DNA of 64,000 nucleotides from Clostridiales bacterium (GTDB lineage: Bacteria > Bacillota > Clostridia > Saccharofermentanales > Saccharofermentanaceae), in contig JAFWMQ010000014.1 in the NCBI GenBank assembly GCA_017510605.1, forward strand, positions 62,001 through 126,000, read 5' to 3'. Of the stretch, positions 18,030 to 26,657 are shown piece after piece. Below the pieces are notes generated by a model. It saw only the letters and a list, made by a program, of their open reading frames with translations. It had not been told where the DNA came from and did not search any database. The position numbers and the translations under genes are program-made. Each line of letters starts with the position of its first letter. The first letter of the stretch is position 1.

Positions 18030-19571
18030 TTACTGCCTTTCTATCGTAAACATGACCAGTTCATCCGGCTTTGAACCGCTGCCTGGCATATTTGCGATGT
18101 ATCTTTCCCGGCTGATGGCATTCGTAAAACCGGTGCCATGTCCGAATCCCGGCAACCACAATATGTCCCCGTCCTTTTCCATAAAAATGATCTGCTTTCT
18201 GGCAGATTCAGGGATCTTGAGGTCAGTCATCAAGCGTTTTATCTCTTTGCTTCCCTCCGAGCCGGCTCTCCTCATACGAAGACCGGTTCCGGTTCCTTTG
18301 CAGTTACCTAAAGTGATTCCGCCATCACGGATTACATCCACAGGGCAAAACCACGAGAAATTATTATACTCTAAATCTCCTTTATTCTCAATTCTTAACG
18401 CCCTGAGTTTTAGGGAAGAATTAGGGATTTTTATGCTATTTTCGCCATTTCCGGTGACATCCGAAAAGCAAATCACCGTATTTACGGCATTTTCCGATAC
18501 TACAAAGCCCATTTCACGGGCAATTGCCCCGGATAAAAACTCAATTCCGTCACTCCCCGCAAATCCGAAATAATCCCCGTATCTGTATGCTTTTCTTCCA
18601 AAAGGCATATCGATCATGACCTCACCCAAAGCCTCATCAGCGATGAGATCTGCGCAATCCTTCAGATTGCTCTCTTCAAAATCCGTCAGATTTCCGAATG
18701 ATTCAAGCCACAAGGATCTTATAACACGTGACTTAAGTGCTTGATGCAGATCCTTTATCACCGATACTTTGAGGACCGGATATCCGGATAACTCCTTGCG
18801 GTTTCCGGCATAAGCATCAAAAGCCATCCCGGAAATGAAGTCAAGGTCATCACTTAATAGCCTGTAAGTCCTTGCCAGAGGGACCACGGGGTCCACTCCG
18901 TAAAACCCTCCTATTTTCGGGAGCATATCGTTGCGCCAGTTATTGCGTGTCCCTTCTGTCGTAAGATTTGTCTGATCGATCGCATAGCTGACACCAAGCG
19001 TATCAAGATAATCCACAAGTTCGCTCTTCCTGAGACACAACAATGGTCTGATTATCCTTCCCGAAACAGCCTTAGGATTAACAAGTCCGTCAAGGCCCGA
19101 GCCTCTGAACAGGTTCATCATCATGGTCTCCGCGACATCATCCTTGTGATGGGCAACCGCTACGCGGACTGTTTTATGAGAAGCTTCCTCCAAAGCTTTT
19201 GCATACTGTTCAAAAGCTTCATACCTTAATACTCTTCCGGCAGTCTCTTCCGAAATGTGATTACTCTCAGCAAAACCCCTGCAGTCAAAATCGAGCACTT
19301 TAAGTTTGACATGATTATCTTCGCAAAGCTGTTTTACGAGTTCGGCTTCTTCATCGCAGGCTCCCGGTCTCAAATGGTGGTTACAATGGAGCGCATAGAT
19401 ATCACAATCTATATCAAAACAGTTCCTCAATCCTTTAAGGATATGGAGCAGAGCAACAGAATCCGGACCTCCGGACAAACCGATTACGATAATGCCGCAA
19501 TCAAATAATCCTTTACTGTTGGAAAATTCAAGGACCTTATCTAAGATCTCAACTGTCTCTTCTTTTCTCAA
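18030..19571 (-). CDS. tilS: tRNA(Ile)-lysidine synthase
   Basis: The enzyme adds lysine to C34 of the AUA-reading tRNA-Ile. The N-type PP-loop SGGPDS is at about residue 31, and the domain continues with ALHCNHHLRPGACDEE, VAHHKDDVAET and NLFRGSGLDGL. The C-terminal region (about 380-513) contains the tRNA-binding TilS_C part with LMTDLKIPESAR. The start appears to be TTG 19571 directly after the dnaB stop; no ATG is available nearby. Length 513 is at the long end of normal. Confidence 0.95.
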   Translation of the reverse strand: MRKEETVEILDKVLEFSNSKGLFDCGIIVIGLSGGPDSVALLHILKGLRNCFDIDCDIYALHCNHHLRPGACDEEAELVKQLCEDNHVKLKVLDFDCRGFAESNHISEETAGRVLRYEAFEQYAKALEEASHKTVRVAVAHHKDDVAETMMMNLFRGSGLDGLVNPKAVSGRIIRPLLCLRKSELVDYLDTLGVSYAIDQTNLTTEGTRNNWRNDMLPKIGGFYGVDPVVPLARTYRLLSDDLDFISGMAFDAYAGNRKELSGYPVLKVSVIKDLHQALKSRVIRSLWLESFGNLTDFEESNLKDCADLIADEALGEVMIDMPFGRKAYRYGDYFGFAGSDGIEFLSGAIAREMGFVVSENAVNTVICFSDVTGNGENSIKIPNSSLKLRALRIENKGDLEYNNFSWFCPVDVIRDGGITLGNCKGTGTGLRMRRAGSEGSKEIKRLMTDLKIPESARKQIIFMEKDGDILWLPGFGHGTGFTNAISRERYIANMPGSGSKPDELVMFTIERQ

Positions 19572-19573
19572 AA

Positions 19574-21217
19574 CTAAAACCCGCTCGGGAAATCATCGTT
19601 CGCCTGGGCAAAGAAATCATCACCTTCGGGTGGTATATCATCATTGTCAGGCATGGGAGGTTCCGGTATAGGAGCCTCATCTGTGGTTACACTGTCAAAA
19701 TTATAATTCTGGGATGCCGTATCACCGTCAACAGTCCTAGTATAAACACTTCCGCCGTCATCCTCAGGATCACTGTCATTATGCTCTATAAACATTGTCT
19801 TTCTGGGAACCCACCAGACGGAATCCCTGCCGGTCTTGCCGTGACGGTTCTTGGACAAATATATAAACGCCGGCTTGGCATCATTATTATCTTTGAAATT
19901 CACTGTCTGCGAAGCATTGCTGTCTTCAGAAGAACCTTCCTCGTCCTTCTTCTTATAGTAGTCCGGTCTGTCGATAAACATAACGGTATCGGCATCCTGC
20001 TCTATCGCACCGGAATCTCTCAAGTCAGACAGCTGCGGTGTATGGTCATCTCTCTGGGCAGCACCTCTTGAAAGTTGGGAGAGAGCAATAAACGGAATAT
20101 TGAATTCCTTGGCGAGGATCTTCAAGCTTCTGGATATAGCCGTAACTTCCTCATTACGTGATCTGCCGGAAACTCCGGGCATGGTCATGAGCTGGAGATA
20201 ATCGATAATGACAAGCTTCGGAGCCTTCTTGGGGTCCGAGAATAGCTGTGTAAGCTTAGTCTTCATCGTTACGGGATTAGTATCTGAATTATCATCAATA
20301 CTGATCGGGAATTCCGAGAGCTTTGCCAATGCAAGGTCTATCTGCTTCTTGTCGCTGTCGCTCATCTTATGGGAATAGATGATCTCACTAACGGGCTTGC
20401 TCATCGATGAGGACATAAGTCTTGAAGCTATTTCCTGCTTGCTCATCTCAAGCGAAAATATCGCAACAGGATTCTGGTTTGCCGCAACATTAGCTGCCAT
20501 ATTAATAGCCAGAGCGGATTTACCCATACTCGGACGTGCGGCAAGTATATTGAGCGATCCGGGTCTCAGACCTCCGAGCATGGCATCAAGCTTGGGGAAA
20601 CCGACCTTGATCTTGCCTCCGACATTCTCATCCCTGAGTTCTGCGGTGATCTCACTCATAGTCATCTTAAGGATCTCAGGCATACTCTCAAATCCCTTGG
20701 TATCACCTGTACTCTTAAGCTTGGTTATCTCATCTATCGCATAATCGACAGCTTCCGAAGTACGGCTGCCGCCGTTCAAAGCCTTTTTCTTTACATTGTC
20801 TATCGTTTGAATGAGCTTGATCCTCTCACTGCGTTCCCTTATTGCATCTATATAGCTCTGAAGAGCAGACTGGACCGCAGCCTTATCGCCTACGCGGTAT
20901 ACATATCTGCGGCCGCCGGCTTTATCAGCCAGACCTCTTCTCTCTAATTCCGAGAAAACGGTGATACGGTCGATCTGAATATTATCCAGGAACATATCGA
21001 TAATGACACTGAAGATAGTCCGGTTGCGGACATCAGTAAAATCATCATCGGAGATCTTATTCTCAACGGTTCCCAGAATAGCCGTATCCTTGCGCATACA
21101 AAGAGCAAGGAGGGCCATCTCGACATCGACATCAGCGTTGCCTTCAGGATCCTGGTCAATAAGATTATTCAAATATTCCATATCATCAGCCATATTCAGT
21201 AAAGGTCTCTCACGCAC
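19574..21217 (-). CDS. dnaB: Replicative DNA helicase DnaB
   Basis: Replication-fork helicase of about 540 residues. The N-terminal domain begins around [12 protein letters not shown], the RecA-like C-terminal domain carries Walker [13 protein letters not shown], Walker [12 protein letters not shown], and the [21 protein letters not shown] segment. It lacks a typical short C-terminus: a tail of about 100 residues, Asp/Pro-rich, follows the RecA core. The start may be GTG 21217 (overlapping the rplI stop by 8 bp) or ATG 21193; ribosome-binding sites do not decide between them. It follows rplI directly. Confidence 0.95.
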   Translation of the reverse strand: MRERPLLNMADDMEYLNNLIDQDPEGNADVDVEMALLALCMRKDTAILGTVENKISDDDFTDVRNRTIFSVIIDMFLDNIQIDRITVFSELERRGLADKAGGRRYVYRVGDKAAVQSALQSYIDAIRERSERIKLIQTIDNVKKKALNGGSRTSEAVDYAIDEITKLKSTGDTKGFESMPEILKMTMSEITAELRDENVGGKIKVGFPKLDAMLGGLRPGSLNILAARPSMGKSALAINMAANVAANQNPVAIFSLEMSKQEIASRLMSSSMSKPVSEIIYSHKMSDSDKKQIDLALAKLSEFPISIDDNSDTNPVTMKTKLTQLFSDPKKAPKLVIIDYLQLMTMPGVSGRSRNEEVTAISRSLKILAKEFNIPFIALSQLSRGAAQRDDHTPQLSDLRDSGAIEQDADTVMFIDRPDYYKKKDEEGSSEDSNASQTVNFKDNNDAKPAFIYLSKNRHGKTGRDSVWWVPRKTMFIEHNDSDPEDDGGSVYTRTVDGDTASQNYNFDSVTTDEAPIPEPPMPDNDDIPPEGDDFFAQANDDFPSGF

Positions 21218-21656
21218 CGGTTACTACTTCAACATTGATGTCTGCAGACACCTGAGGGTGAAGCTTGACCCTTGTCTTAAACATTCCCGTGTTTTTGATA
21301 GGACTCGAGATAACGACTTTCTTCTTATCTACGTCAAAGCCTTCCTTCTTAAGGCTGTCGGAAATATCCTGCGCTGTAACCGCACCGTAGAGTCTTCCGT
21401 CAGCTCCGCCTCTTGCGACGACTCTGAAGACCTTTCCGTCAAGGATCTTCTTTGCATCCTGGGCAGCGATCAGGGCTCTTCTCTCATGCTCGGCTTTAGC
21501 ACCGGTCTGAAGTTTTACTTCGTTAAGGTTGGCGGAAGTTACTTCCTTGGCAAGCCCCTTCTTAAACAGAAAATTCCTCGCGTAGCCGTCACTTACATTA
21601 ACGACCTCATTGGCCTTGCCTACATTCTTTACATCAGAAAGCAATATTACCTTCAT
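21210..21656 (-). CDS. rplI: 50S ribosomal protein L9
   Basis: Ribosomal protein L9 of 148 residues, binding 23S rRNA and bridging to the 30S side. The N-terminal domain [19 protein letters not shown], ...YARNFLF is diagnostic. I start at ATG 21656 because GGAGG lies 6 nt upstream and the true L9 N-terminus begins there; an in-frame start at 21695 would add 13 foreign residues. It heads the rplI-dnaB-tilS-hpt-ftsH cluster. Confidence 0.96.
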   Translation of the reverse strand: MKVILLSDVKNVGKANEVVNVSDGYARNFLFKKGLAKEVTSANLNEVKLQTGAKAEHERRALIAAQDAKKILDGKVFRVVARGGADGRLYGAVTAQDISDSLKKEGFDVDKKKVVISSPIKNTGMFKTRVKLHPQVSADINVEVVTGA

Positions 21657-21690
21657 AAATAACCTCCGTCTGTCCCGGTTTTTTATATAA

Positions 21691-21746
21691 AACAATCGGG
21701 CTTTCTCCTAAGAACACATTATATGCTCTGAGAGGGCCCGATTGTT
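21691..21746 (-). terminator. Intrinsic terminator between rpsR and rplI
   Basis: AACAATCGGGC and GCCCGATTGTT form a perfect 11-bp stem, with a 34-nt loop that contains a further CTC/GAG helix and a TATAAT that could serve the rplI promoter. Minus-strand T-rich sequence follows the stem. Confidence 0.8.
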
Positions 21747-21819
21747 ATTACATTTTTAAATTATAGCGTAGCTTCCGTGTTTTGTGTTAAACAAGGGATG
21801 CCATTGTCCCTAAAACGGA

Positions 21820-22092
21820 TTACTGAACCGTGTAGGGCAAAACTGCAACCTGACGTGCACGCTTAATAGCTGTTGTAAGCTCACGCTGGTGGATTGCGCA
21901 TGTACCTGTCATTCTCTTGGGAAGGATCTTTCCGTTCTCGGAAATGTACTTCTTGAGAGTAACATCATCCATAAAATCGATTGACTCGACCTTATTAGCA
22001 CAGAAATTGCAAACCTTTCTGCGTGTTCTTCTCTGCCTCATTCCGCCGGCAAACTCTCTTCCACCGGCCTTGGGTGCTCTGTTCTCTGCCAT
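21820..22092 (-). CDS. rpsR: 30S ribosomal protein S18
   Basis: Ribosomal S18 of 90 residues, partner of S6 on the small subunit. The [11 protein letters not shown] segment, [19 protein letters not shown] and [18 protein letters not shown] are typical. The CNFC pair suggests a zinc-containing N-terminal form. It is third in the rpsF-ssb-rpsR operon, starting 19 bp after ssb. Confidence 0.97.
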   Translation of the reverse strand: MAENRAPKAGGREFAGGMRQRRTRRKVCNFCANKVESIDFMDDVTLKKYISENGKILPKRMTGTCAIHQRELTTAIKRARQVAVLPYTVQ

Positions 22093-22111
22093 TTTGAGTG
22101 ATCTCCTTTAA

Positions 22112-22606
22112 TTAAATCTCAAATGGAAGCTCACCGGACTGACCTTCGTCAAAACTGCCCATCGTTGGCGCATCGATCTGCATATTGGGAGCAGTAGGTG
22201 CACTAGCAGCCACTGAATCTGCCGGAGGCGGATTGAAAGACTGCGTGGGAGCAACAGGCTCCTGACGATATACTTCACCGGATGCTGTGCCTGAAGATTC
22301 TACGAATTCTGCCTCATCTATTACGACTTCGGTAATGAACTTCTTCTGTCCGTTCTGATCATCGTAGCTTCTTGTCTGAATGCTTCCTACCAAACCGATG
22401 CGGTTGCCCTTACGGAAATACTTCTGAATAAATACTGCCGTCTGACGCCATGCAACACAATTGATGAAATCAGCCTGTCTCTGGCCGTTTGCATCCTTAA
22501 AACGTCTGTCAACTGCTATAGTAAAGTTGCAAAACTGGGTCTGGTTGGAAGTAAGCTTAACTTCCGGATCCTTGGTAAGTCTTCCGACTAATTCTACTTT
22601 GTTCAT
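22112..22606 (-). CDS. ssb: Single-stranded DNA-binding protein
   Basis: SSB of 164 residues that coats single-stranded DNA. The OB fold covers about residues 1-105 (MNKVELVGRLTKDPEV, FINCVAWRQTAVFIQKYFRKG, SIQTRSYDDQNGQK). A Pro/Ala/Ser-rich linker follows, and the acidic tail ends GELPFEI, which matches the conserved protein-binding tip (usually D-[D/E]-[L/I]-P-F). It lies between rpsF and rpsR, the usual order. Confidence 0.97.
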   Translation of the reverse strand: MNKVELVGRLTKDPEVKLTSNQTQFCNFTIAVDRRFKDANGQRQADFINCVAWRQTAVFIQKYFRKGNRIGLVGSIQTRSYDDQNGQKKFITEVVIDEAEFVESSGTASGEVYRQEPVAPTQSFNPPPADSVAASAPTAPNMQIDAPTMGSFDEGQSGELPFEI

Positions 22607-22633
22607 TTACTGTTACCTTCCTGTCTGAAGTGA

Positions 22634-22921
22634 TTACTCACCGACACGAACAATGAGATAACGGATTACGCCATCAGTGATCTTGAGAACACGCTCAATT
22701 TCCTTAGGGAATTCGCTCTCGGCAGTAAATACTGTCTGAACATAGTAGCCGTTCTTCTGACCTTCAATCTCGTAAGCAAGCTCACGGTTTCCGATTACGT
22801 CGAATGCGTCAATCGTAGCACCTGATTCGATCTTAGCTTTAATTGTGTCAGTAAGAGAAGCAATTCCCTCTTCACCCTTATCGGTGCTGAGGATTGTGAT
22901 CAAACGATATTGGTTTGCCAT
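22634..22921 (-). CDS. rpsF: 30S ribosomal protein S6
   Basis: Ribosomal S6 of 95 residues. YRLITILSTDKGEE, the GNRELAYEIEGQKNGYYV strand region and IRYLIVRVGE are typical. I start at ATG 22921 (MANQYRLI), with GGAGG 8 nt upstream; an upstream in-frame codon would add 16 odd residues. It is the first gene of the rpsF-ssb-rpsR operon. Confidence 0.96.
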   Translation of the reverse strand: MANQYRLITILSTDKGEEGIASLTDTIKAKIESGATIDAFDVIGNRELAYEIEGQKNGYYVQTVFTAESEFPKEIERVLKITDGVIRYLIVRVGE

Positions 22922-22948
22922 ATTATTCACCTCCTTCTGGACTTTGCG

Positions 22949-22996
22949 GTCCGGCCCTGAGCCGGACAAGGATACCGCTTATATATAAACGGCATC
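22949..22996 (-). promoter_or_regulatory. Two-hairpin rpsF leader, possible S6:S18 autoregulatory element
   Basis: The leader mRNA holds two hairpins: GATGCCG...CGGTATC (22971-22996, with an AU-rich inner helix) and GTCCGGC...GCCGGAC (22949-22967), followed by ACCGC before the ribosome-binding site. In many bacteria an S6:S18 complex binds such a leader. I could not verify the consensus, so this is an inference from position and structure. Confidence 0.4.
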
Positions 22997-23000
22997 GAGA

Positions 23001-23030
23001 AGAATAACACAGCACGAGAGCTAAAGTCAA
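23001..23030 (-). promoter_or_regulatory. Promoter of rpsF-ssb-rpsR
   Basis: Minus-strand -35 TTGACT (23025-23030) and -10 TATTCT (23001-23006) are separated by 18 nt, about 80 bp upstream of the rpsF start. Confidence 0.6.
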
Positions 23031-23192
23031 GCATTTACCGTTCAGCATGCATTCTCGCTGTTCATGTCCTGTCTGATTCCTACATGGCAGATTCTAACAA
23101 CTCGAAAATTGAAATTCTACCCTTTGGAAGCAGATTGAGACTTTAAAGGGTCATTTGAGACCAGTCTCAATTTTTTTGTCCCTAAAACCGAT

Positions 23193-25001
23193 TCAGATCC
23201 TTGATGCTCCGAGTTCTTTCAGAATATACGGGAACAGCAATTCTATCCATGCATTCAGGGCTTTTGCGGTATGAAGATATGTCTGGTAGTTCTCGCCTGA
23301 AGGATCAGGAACGGATATAGACAGTACCCTTCCGGAGGAATCTTTCATAACAAGTCCGTTGGCAGCGGCAAAAGTTGAAAATGAGAATACTTTATCCTTT
23401 ATCTCCGGAAAGGCTTTTATAATTGCAAAAGCCTGTTCGTCCCTTACTGTCAGTATCAGATCGTTGCAGTCATATATTGCGGCATTGGCTCTTCTTGATT
23501 CGACGGAACTCAATCCCAGACCGGTAAGCTCTTTTACCGCCTTATTCATCTGAGGATCGGGTTCTGCCCCGTCCATCGCCGTAAGTCCTGCGGATTCGCA
23601 GTAGATCTCAAATCCGGTATCGCTCCTGGAATCTGATACATAAGGCTCGTTCTTTTCGAGCATCCTTCTCATCAATGACTCGCAGCACGCAGATAATGAG
23701 GTGTTGTTGTCATCGATAAACAGAACAGATGCTGTAACGGTATTTTTAAATGCATCGATGGGGAGCGGGATCCTGGAAGGTCTTGCAGGAACAGGCATTC
23801 CCTTCGTGAGTTCTTCTTTTTTACCGGAAGCTTTGGACAATCTGTTCATATAAGCAACGGATAAGCCGTCGCCTTCAAATCCCTGGGCAAGTATCACGTC
23901 AACTTCCTGAACATCAAGATACCTTAGACCTTCAAACAGGCCGTGTGAAGCTGCGGAAACATCTACAGTCTTTCCGTAAACGCAGAACTCCGTGTGTGCG
24001 GATAAGATCTTATCGTTGAGCTTGGCATACATGGCTTTTATCTCACTGCCGCAATAAAGTCCTATCCTCGCGAAAGGATTCTTAGATAAGATCTCGCGTG
24101 ATCTGAGGATAAAAGGAGAGGCGATATTGACCAGTTCCTTTGCTTCTTCGTCGGACAGTTTCTTCAGATCCTCAGAAGTAAAAGAGAACTTTCCGGCCCT
24201 GCCCTCCGTATCGGTCACATCATCCCCGGTGATCTTCGTTCCATCAGGCATCTTCATTATCTCTACTTCGGCATACGGAGCATAATGACGGTACTTCATG
24301 CCCGGAGACCTGGGTGTCTCATCACCGGAAGGCGATGAAGCAATGACAGTTTCACTGTTTTGCAGGACCTGGTCGATGTCTGCTTTGGTTACGGCTCCCG
24401 GCCTTAAGATCACAGGCTCTGTCCCGGTGCAGTCAACAACGGTCGATTCCAGACCGAATTCGGATTCTCCTCCGTCAATGACCGCATAAATATATCCGTC
24501 CATATCTTCAAGAACGGATCTGGCACCTGTGGGAGAAGGCCTGCCCGAGAGATTCGCGGAAGGTGCTGCGACAGGAACACCGCAGAATCTTAAGAATTTA
24601 TTTGCAACCGGATTAGAAGGCATTCTGACTCCGACCGTATCTAGTCCCGCCGTTGTCCGGTCAGAGATCAGATCAGATTTTTTCATTACAACAGTAATCG
24701 GACCGGGCATAAAACTGTCGATAAGTTTTTGTGCAAGAGGAGTAATCTCGGATGCAATGTCTTTTATCTGGTCTTTATCACCGATATGGCAGATAAGAGG
24801 ATTGTCGGCAGGACGTCCCTTTGCTTCGAAAACCTTCTTAACGGCTTCACCGTCCCGGGCATCACAGCCCAGTCCATATACGGTCTCAGTAGGGAACCCT
24901 ATTACTTCACCATTTCTGAGGTGTTCTGCGGCATCCTTTATTCCCTGATCGTCATCAGATCCTATAAATATTGTCTTTGTATATTTCTTTTCCCGTTCCA
25001 T
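23193..25001 (-). CDS. Threonylcarbamoyladenylate synthase (Sua5) fused to a degenerate low-molecular-weight phosphatase-like domain
   Basis: Residues 1-200 are the YrdC/Sua5 catalytic domain (GFPTETVYGLG, KGRPADNPL, RMPSNPVA, SANLSGRPSPTGA), which makes threonylcarbamoyl-AMP for tRNA t6A37. Residues about 205-390 are the Sua5 C-terminal domain (SPGMKYRHYAP). Residues about 422-602 resemble low-molecular-weight protein-tyrosine/arginine phosphatases, but the P-loop that should read CxxxxxR is VLFIDDNNTSLSACC, lacking the catalytic Cys and Arg, while the DPSG...Y loop survives. In other Firmicutes these are separate neighbouring genes (ywlC, ywlE). A fused, apparently inactive phosphatase is unusual. 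Confidence 0.88.
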   Translation of the reverse strand: MEREKKYTKTIFIGSDDDQGIKDAAEHLRNGEVIGFPTETVYGLGCDARDGEAVKKVFEAKGRPADNPLICHIGDKDQIKDIASEITPLAQKLIDSFMPGPITVVMKKSDLISDRTTAGLDTVGVRMPSNPVANKFLRFCGVPVAAPSANLSGRPSPTGARSVLEDMDGYIYAVIDGGESEFGLESTVVDCTGTEPVILRPGAVTKADIDQVLQNSETVIASSPSGDETPRSPGMKYRHYAPYAEVEIMKMPDGTKITGDDVTDTEGRAGKFSFTSEDLKKLSDEEAKELVNIASPFILRSREILSKNPFARIGLYCGSEIKAMYAKLNDKILSAHTEFCVYGKTVDVSAASHGLFEGLRYLDVQEVDVILAQGFEGDGLSVAYMNRLSKASGKKEELTKGMPVPARPSRIPLPIDAFKNTVTASVLFIDDNNTSLSACCESLMRRMLEKNEPYVSDSRSDTGFEIYCESAGLTAMDGAEPDPQMNKAVKELTGLGLSSVESRRANAAIYDCNDLILTVRDEQAFAIIKAFPEIKDKVFSFSTFAAANGLVMKDSSGRVLSISVPDPSGENYQTYLHTAKALNAWIELLFPYILKELGASRI

Positions 25002-25017
25002 ATGTAACCTTAGTATA

Positions 25018-26106
25018 TTATTCCTCGCTGCCGGCTGCCTTATCGGCTGCCTGAGCCAATGTCAGTGCATCGATTATCTCATCCAGATCACCCGCAAGGA
25101 TACTGTCTAGTTTATAAAGAGTCAATCCGATCCTGTGATCGGTCACCCTTCCCTGATGGTAATTGTATGTGCGGATCCTTTCGGATCTGTCTCCTGTTCC
25201 GACCTGTGATTTTCGCTCATCATTATGCCTGTCCAGATCAGCCTGGTGCGCTATTGCCCACAAACGTGACTGAAGGACCTCCATTGCTTTTTCCTTGTTC
25301 TGTATCTGTGATCTCTCATCCTGGCAGGTAACGACCATGCCTGTCGGGAGATGCGTGATCCTTATCGCAGACGAAGTCTTATTGATGTGCTGACCTCCGG
25401 CACCTGATGACCTGAATCTGTCTATCTTGAGATCATTTGGATTGATCTCGACATCCGTAGGTTCCGCTTTTGGAAGGACAGCAACAGTTGCGGTCGATGT
25501 ATGTACTCTTCCGCCCGATTCGGTTACAGGCACTCTCTGGACCCTGTGGACTCCGCTCTCAAACTTCATTCTTGAATAAACGCGCGGGCCGTCGATCTCG
25601 GCAACGATTTCCTTATAGCCTCCGAGTTCCGTGGGATTGGAATCTACGATACTTACATCAAAGCCCTTAAGTGCCGCATAGCCCTTATACATCTTAAAAA
25701 GATCGGACGCGAAGAGCGCAGATTCTTCTCCGCCAGCACCTGCTCTGATCTCAAGGATTACAGATCTTGAATCTCTGGGGTCTCCCGGAGTCAGATAGAT
25801 CACAAGTTCCTTCTCAAGTGCGGCAAGCCTGTCTTTTGCGTCAGCGAGCTCGGAATTGGCAAGACTTCTCATCTCATCGTCACCGCCCAGATCACCGCTT
25901 TCGAGAAGAGTAAGTATCCCCTCTATCTCTTTCTCGCATGCTTCATAGTTGCGTATTGCTTCAACCTGCGGATTAAGTGCGGCAAGTTCTTTGGAATACC
26001 TGGTGTATTCTTCCGGACGCGAAGCAACTGCCGGATCACTTAAGGTTCCGGTCAGCTCCTCGTATTTTGCCTTTATCAGCTCAGTCTTATTCTTATCTAT
26101 TGCCAT
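25018..26106 (-). CDS. prfA: Peptide chain release factor 1
   Basis: RF1 of 362 residues, reading UAA and UAG. The catalytic GGQ is in SSGAGGQHINKT, and the RF1-type region RVPVTESGGRVHTSTATV carries the PxT anticodon-like motif (PVT). The end GDRSERIRTYNYHQGRVTDHR is RF1-specific. It sits 16 bp before the Sua5 fusion gene, a common pairing because both concern translation. The start lacks a strong ribosome-binding site. Confidence 0.96.
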   Translation of the reverse strand: MAIDKNKTELIKAKYEELTGTLSDPAVASRPEEYTRYSKELAALNPQVEAIRNYEACEKEIEGILTLLESGDLGGDDEMRSLANSELADAKDRLAALEKELVIYLTPGDPRDSRSVILEIRAGAGGEESALFASDLFKMYKGYAALKGFDVSIVDSNPTELGGYKEIVAEIDGPRVYSRMKFESGVHRVQRVPVTESGGRVHTSTATVAVLPKAEPTDVEINPNDLKIDRFRSSGAGGQHINKTSSAIRITHLPTGMVVTCQDERSQIQNKEKAMEVLQSRLWAIAHQADLDRHNDERKSQVGTGDRSERIRTYNYHQGRVTDHRIGLTLYKLDSILAGDLDEIIDALTLAQAADKAAGSEE

Positions 26107-26141
26107 AGTTATACAAGATAATGAGATGCAAAGCTGATAAT

Positions 26142-26573
26142 TCAGTTCTGTGTTTCTGCAGGTGCCGGTTGTGCGGGAGACGCAGTTACTGCCGGCCGGG
26201 AAGGTGCAGTATTCGTTAACACCTCATATTCAAGCTTATGTCTTAAGGGTTTCTGGCAACGGGGACAATAAACGAATCCGTGCGGGTACCAGGCTCTGTG
26301 ACCAAGATCATAGGTGTGGTAATTAAACTCATAATAACAGTATTCACATTTGCAGTGGAAAGTCGGATTATATTCTTCGTAACCGGCTACCGGGTTCGGA
26401 TTGACTACTCCCGAGTTTTGGATCCAGAGTCTGGATGATGTGCCGGTCTGCTGTTTGGGCTGTACCGCAGCAGCTGCAGCGGCTTGGGCAGGATTGAAAC
26501 TATACCCGCATTTCATGCAGAAATTTGCTTCATCCTGAACCTGCGTCCCGCAGTTAGGGCAGAACTTACTCAT
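26142..26573 (-). CDS. Double zinc-ribbon protein
   Basis: This 143-residue protein starts with a zinc ribbon (FCPNCGTQVQDEANFCMKCG), then an Ala/Gln-rich linker, and a second cysteine set CKCEYCYYEF...YCPRCQKPL around residues 75-110. No membrane segment is visible. It ends in a Pro/Ala-rich tail like the protein at the left window edge. AGGAGG precedes the ATG. The function is unknown; it may bind nucleic acid or protein. Confidence 0.75.
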   Translation of the reverse strand: MSKFCPNCGTQVQDEANFCMKCGYSFNPAQAAAAAAVQPKQQTGTSSRLWIQNSGVVNPNPVAGYEEYNPTFHCKCEYCYYEFNYHTYDLGHRAWYPHGFVYCPRCQKPLRHKLEYEVLTNTAPSRPAVTASPAQPAPAETQN

Positions 26574-26657
26574 GAACTATTCCTCCTCTTATTCCATGCG
26601 TTCACTGTAATAGATTATATATTTTACTTCGCAAAGCGGTCAAATCAACACCTGCGG

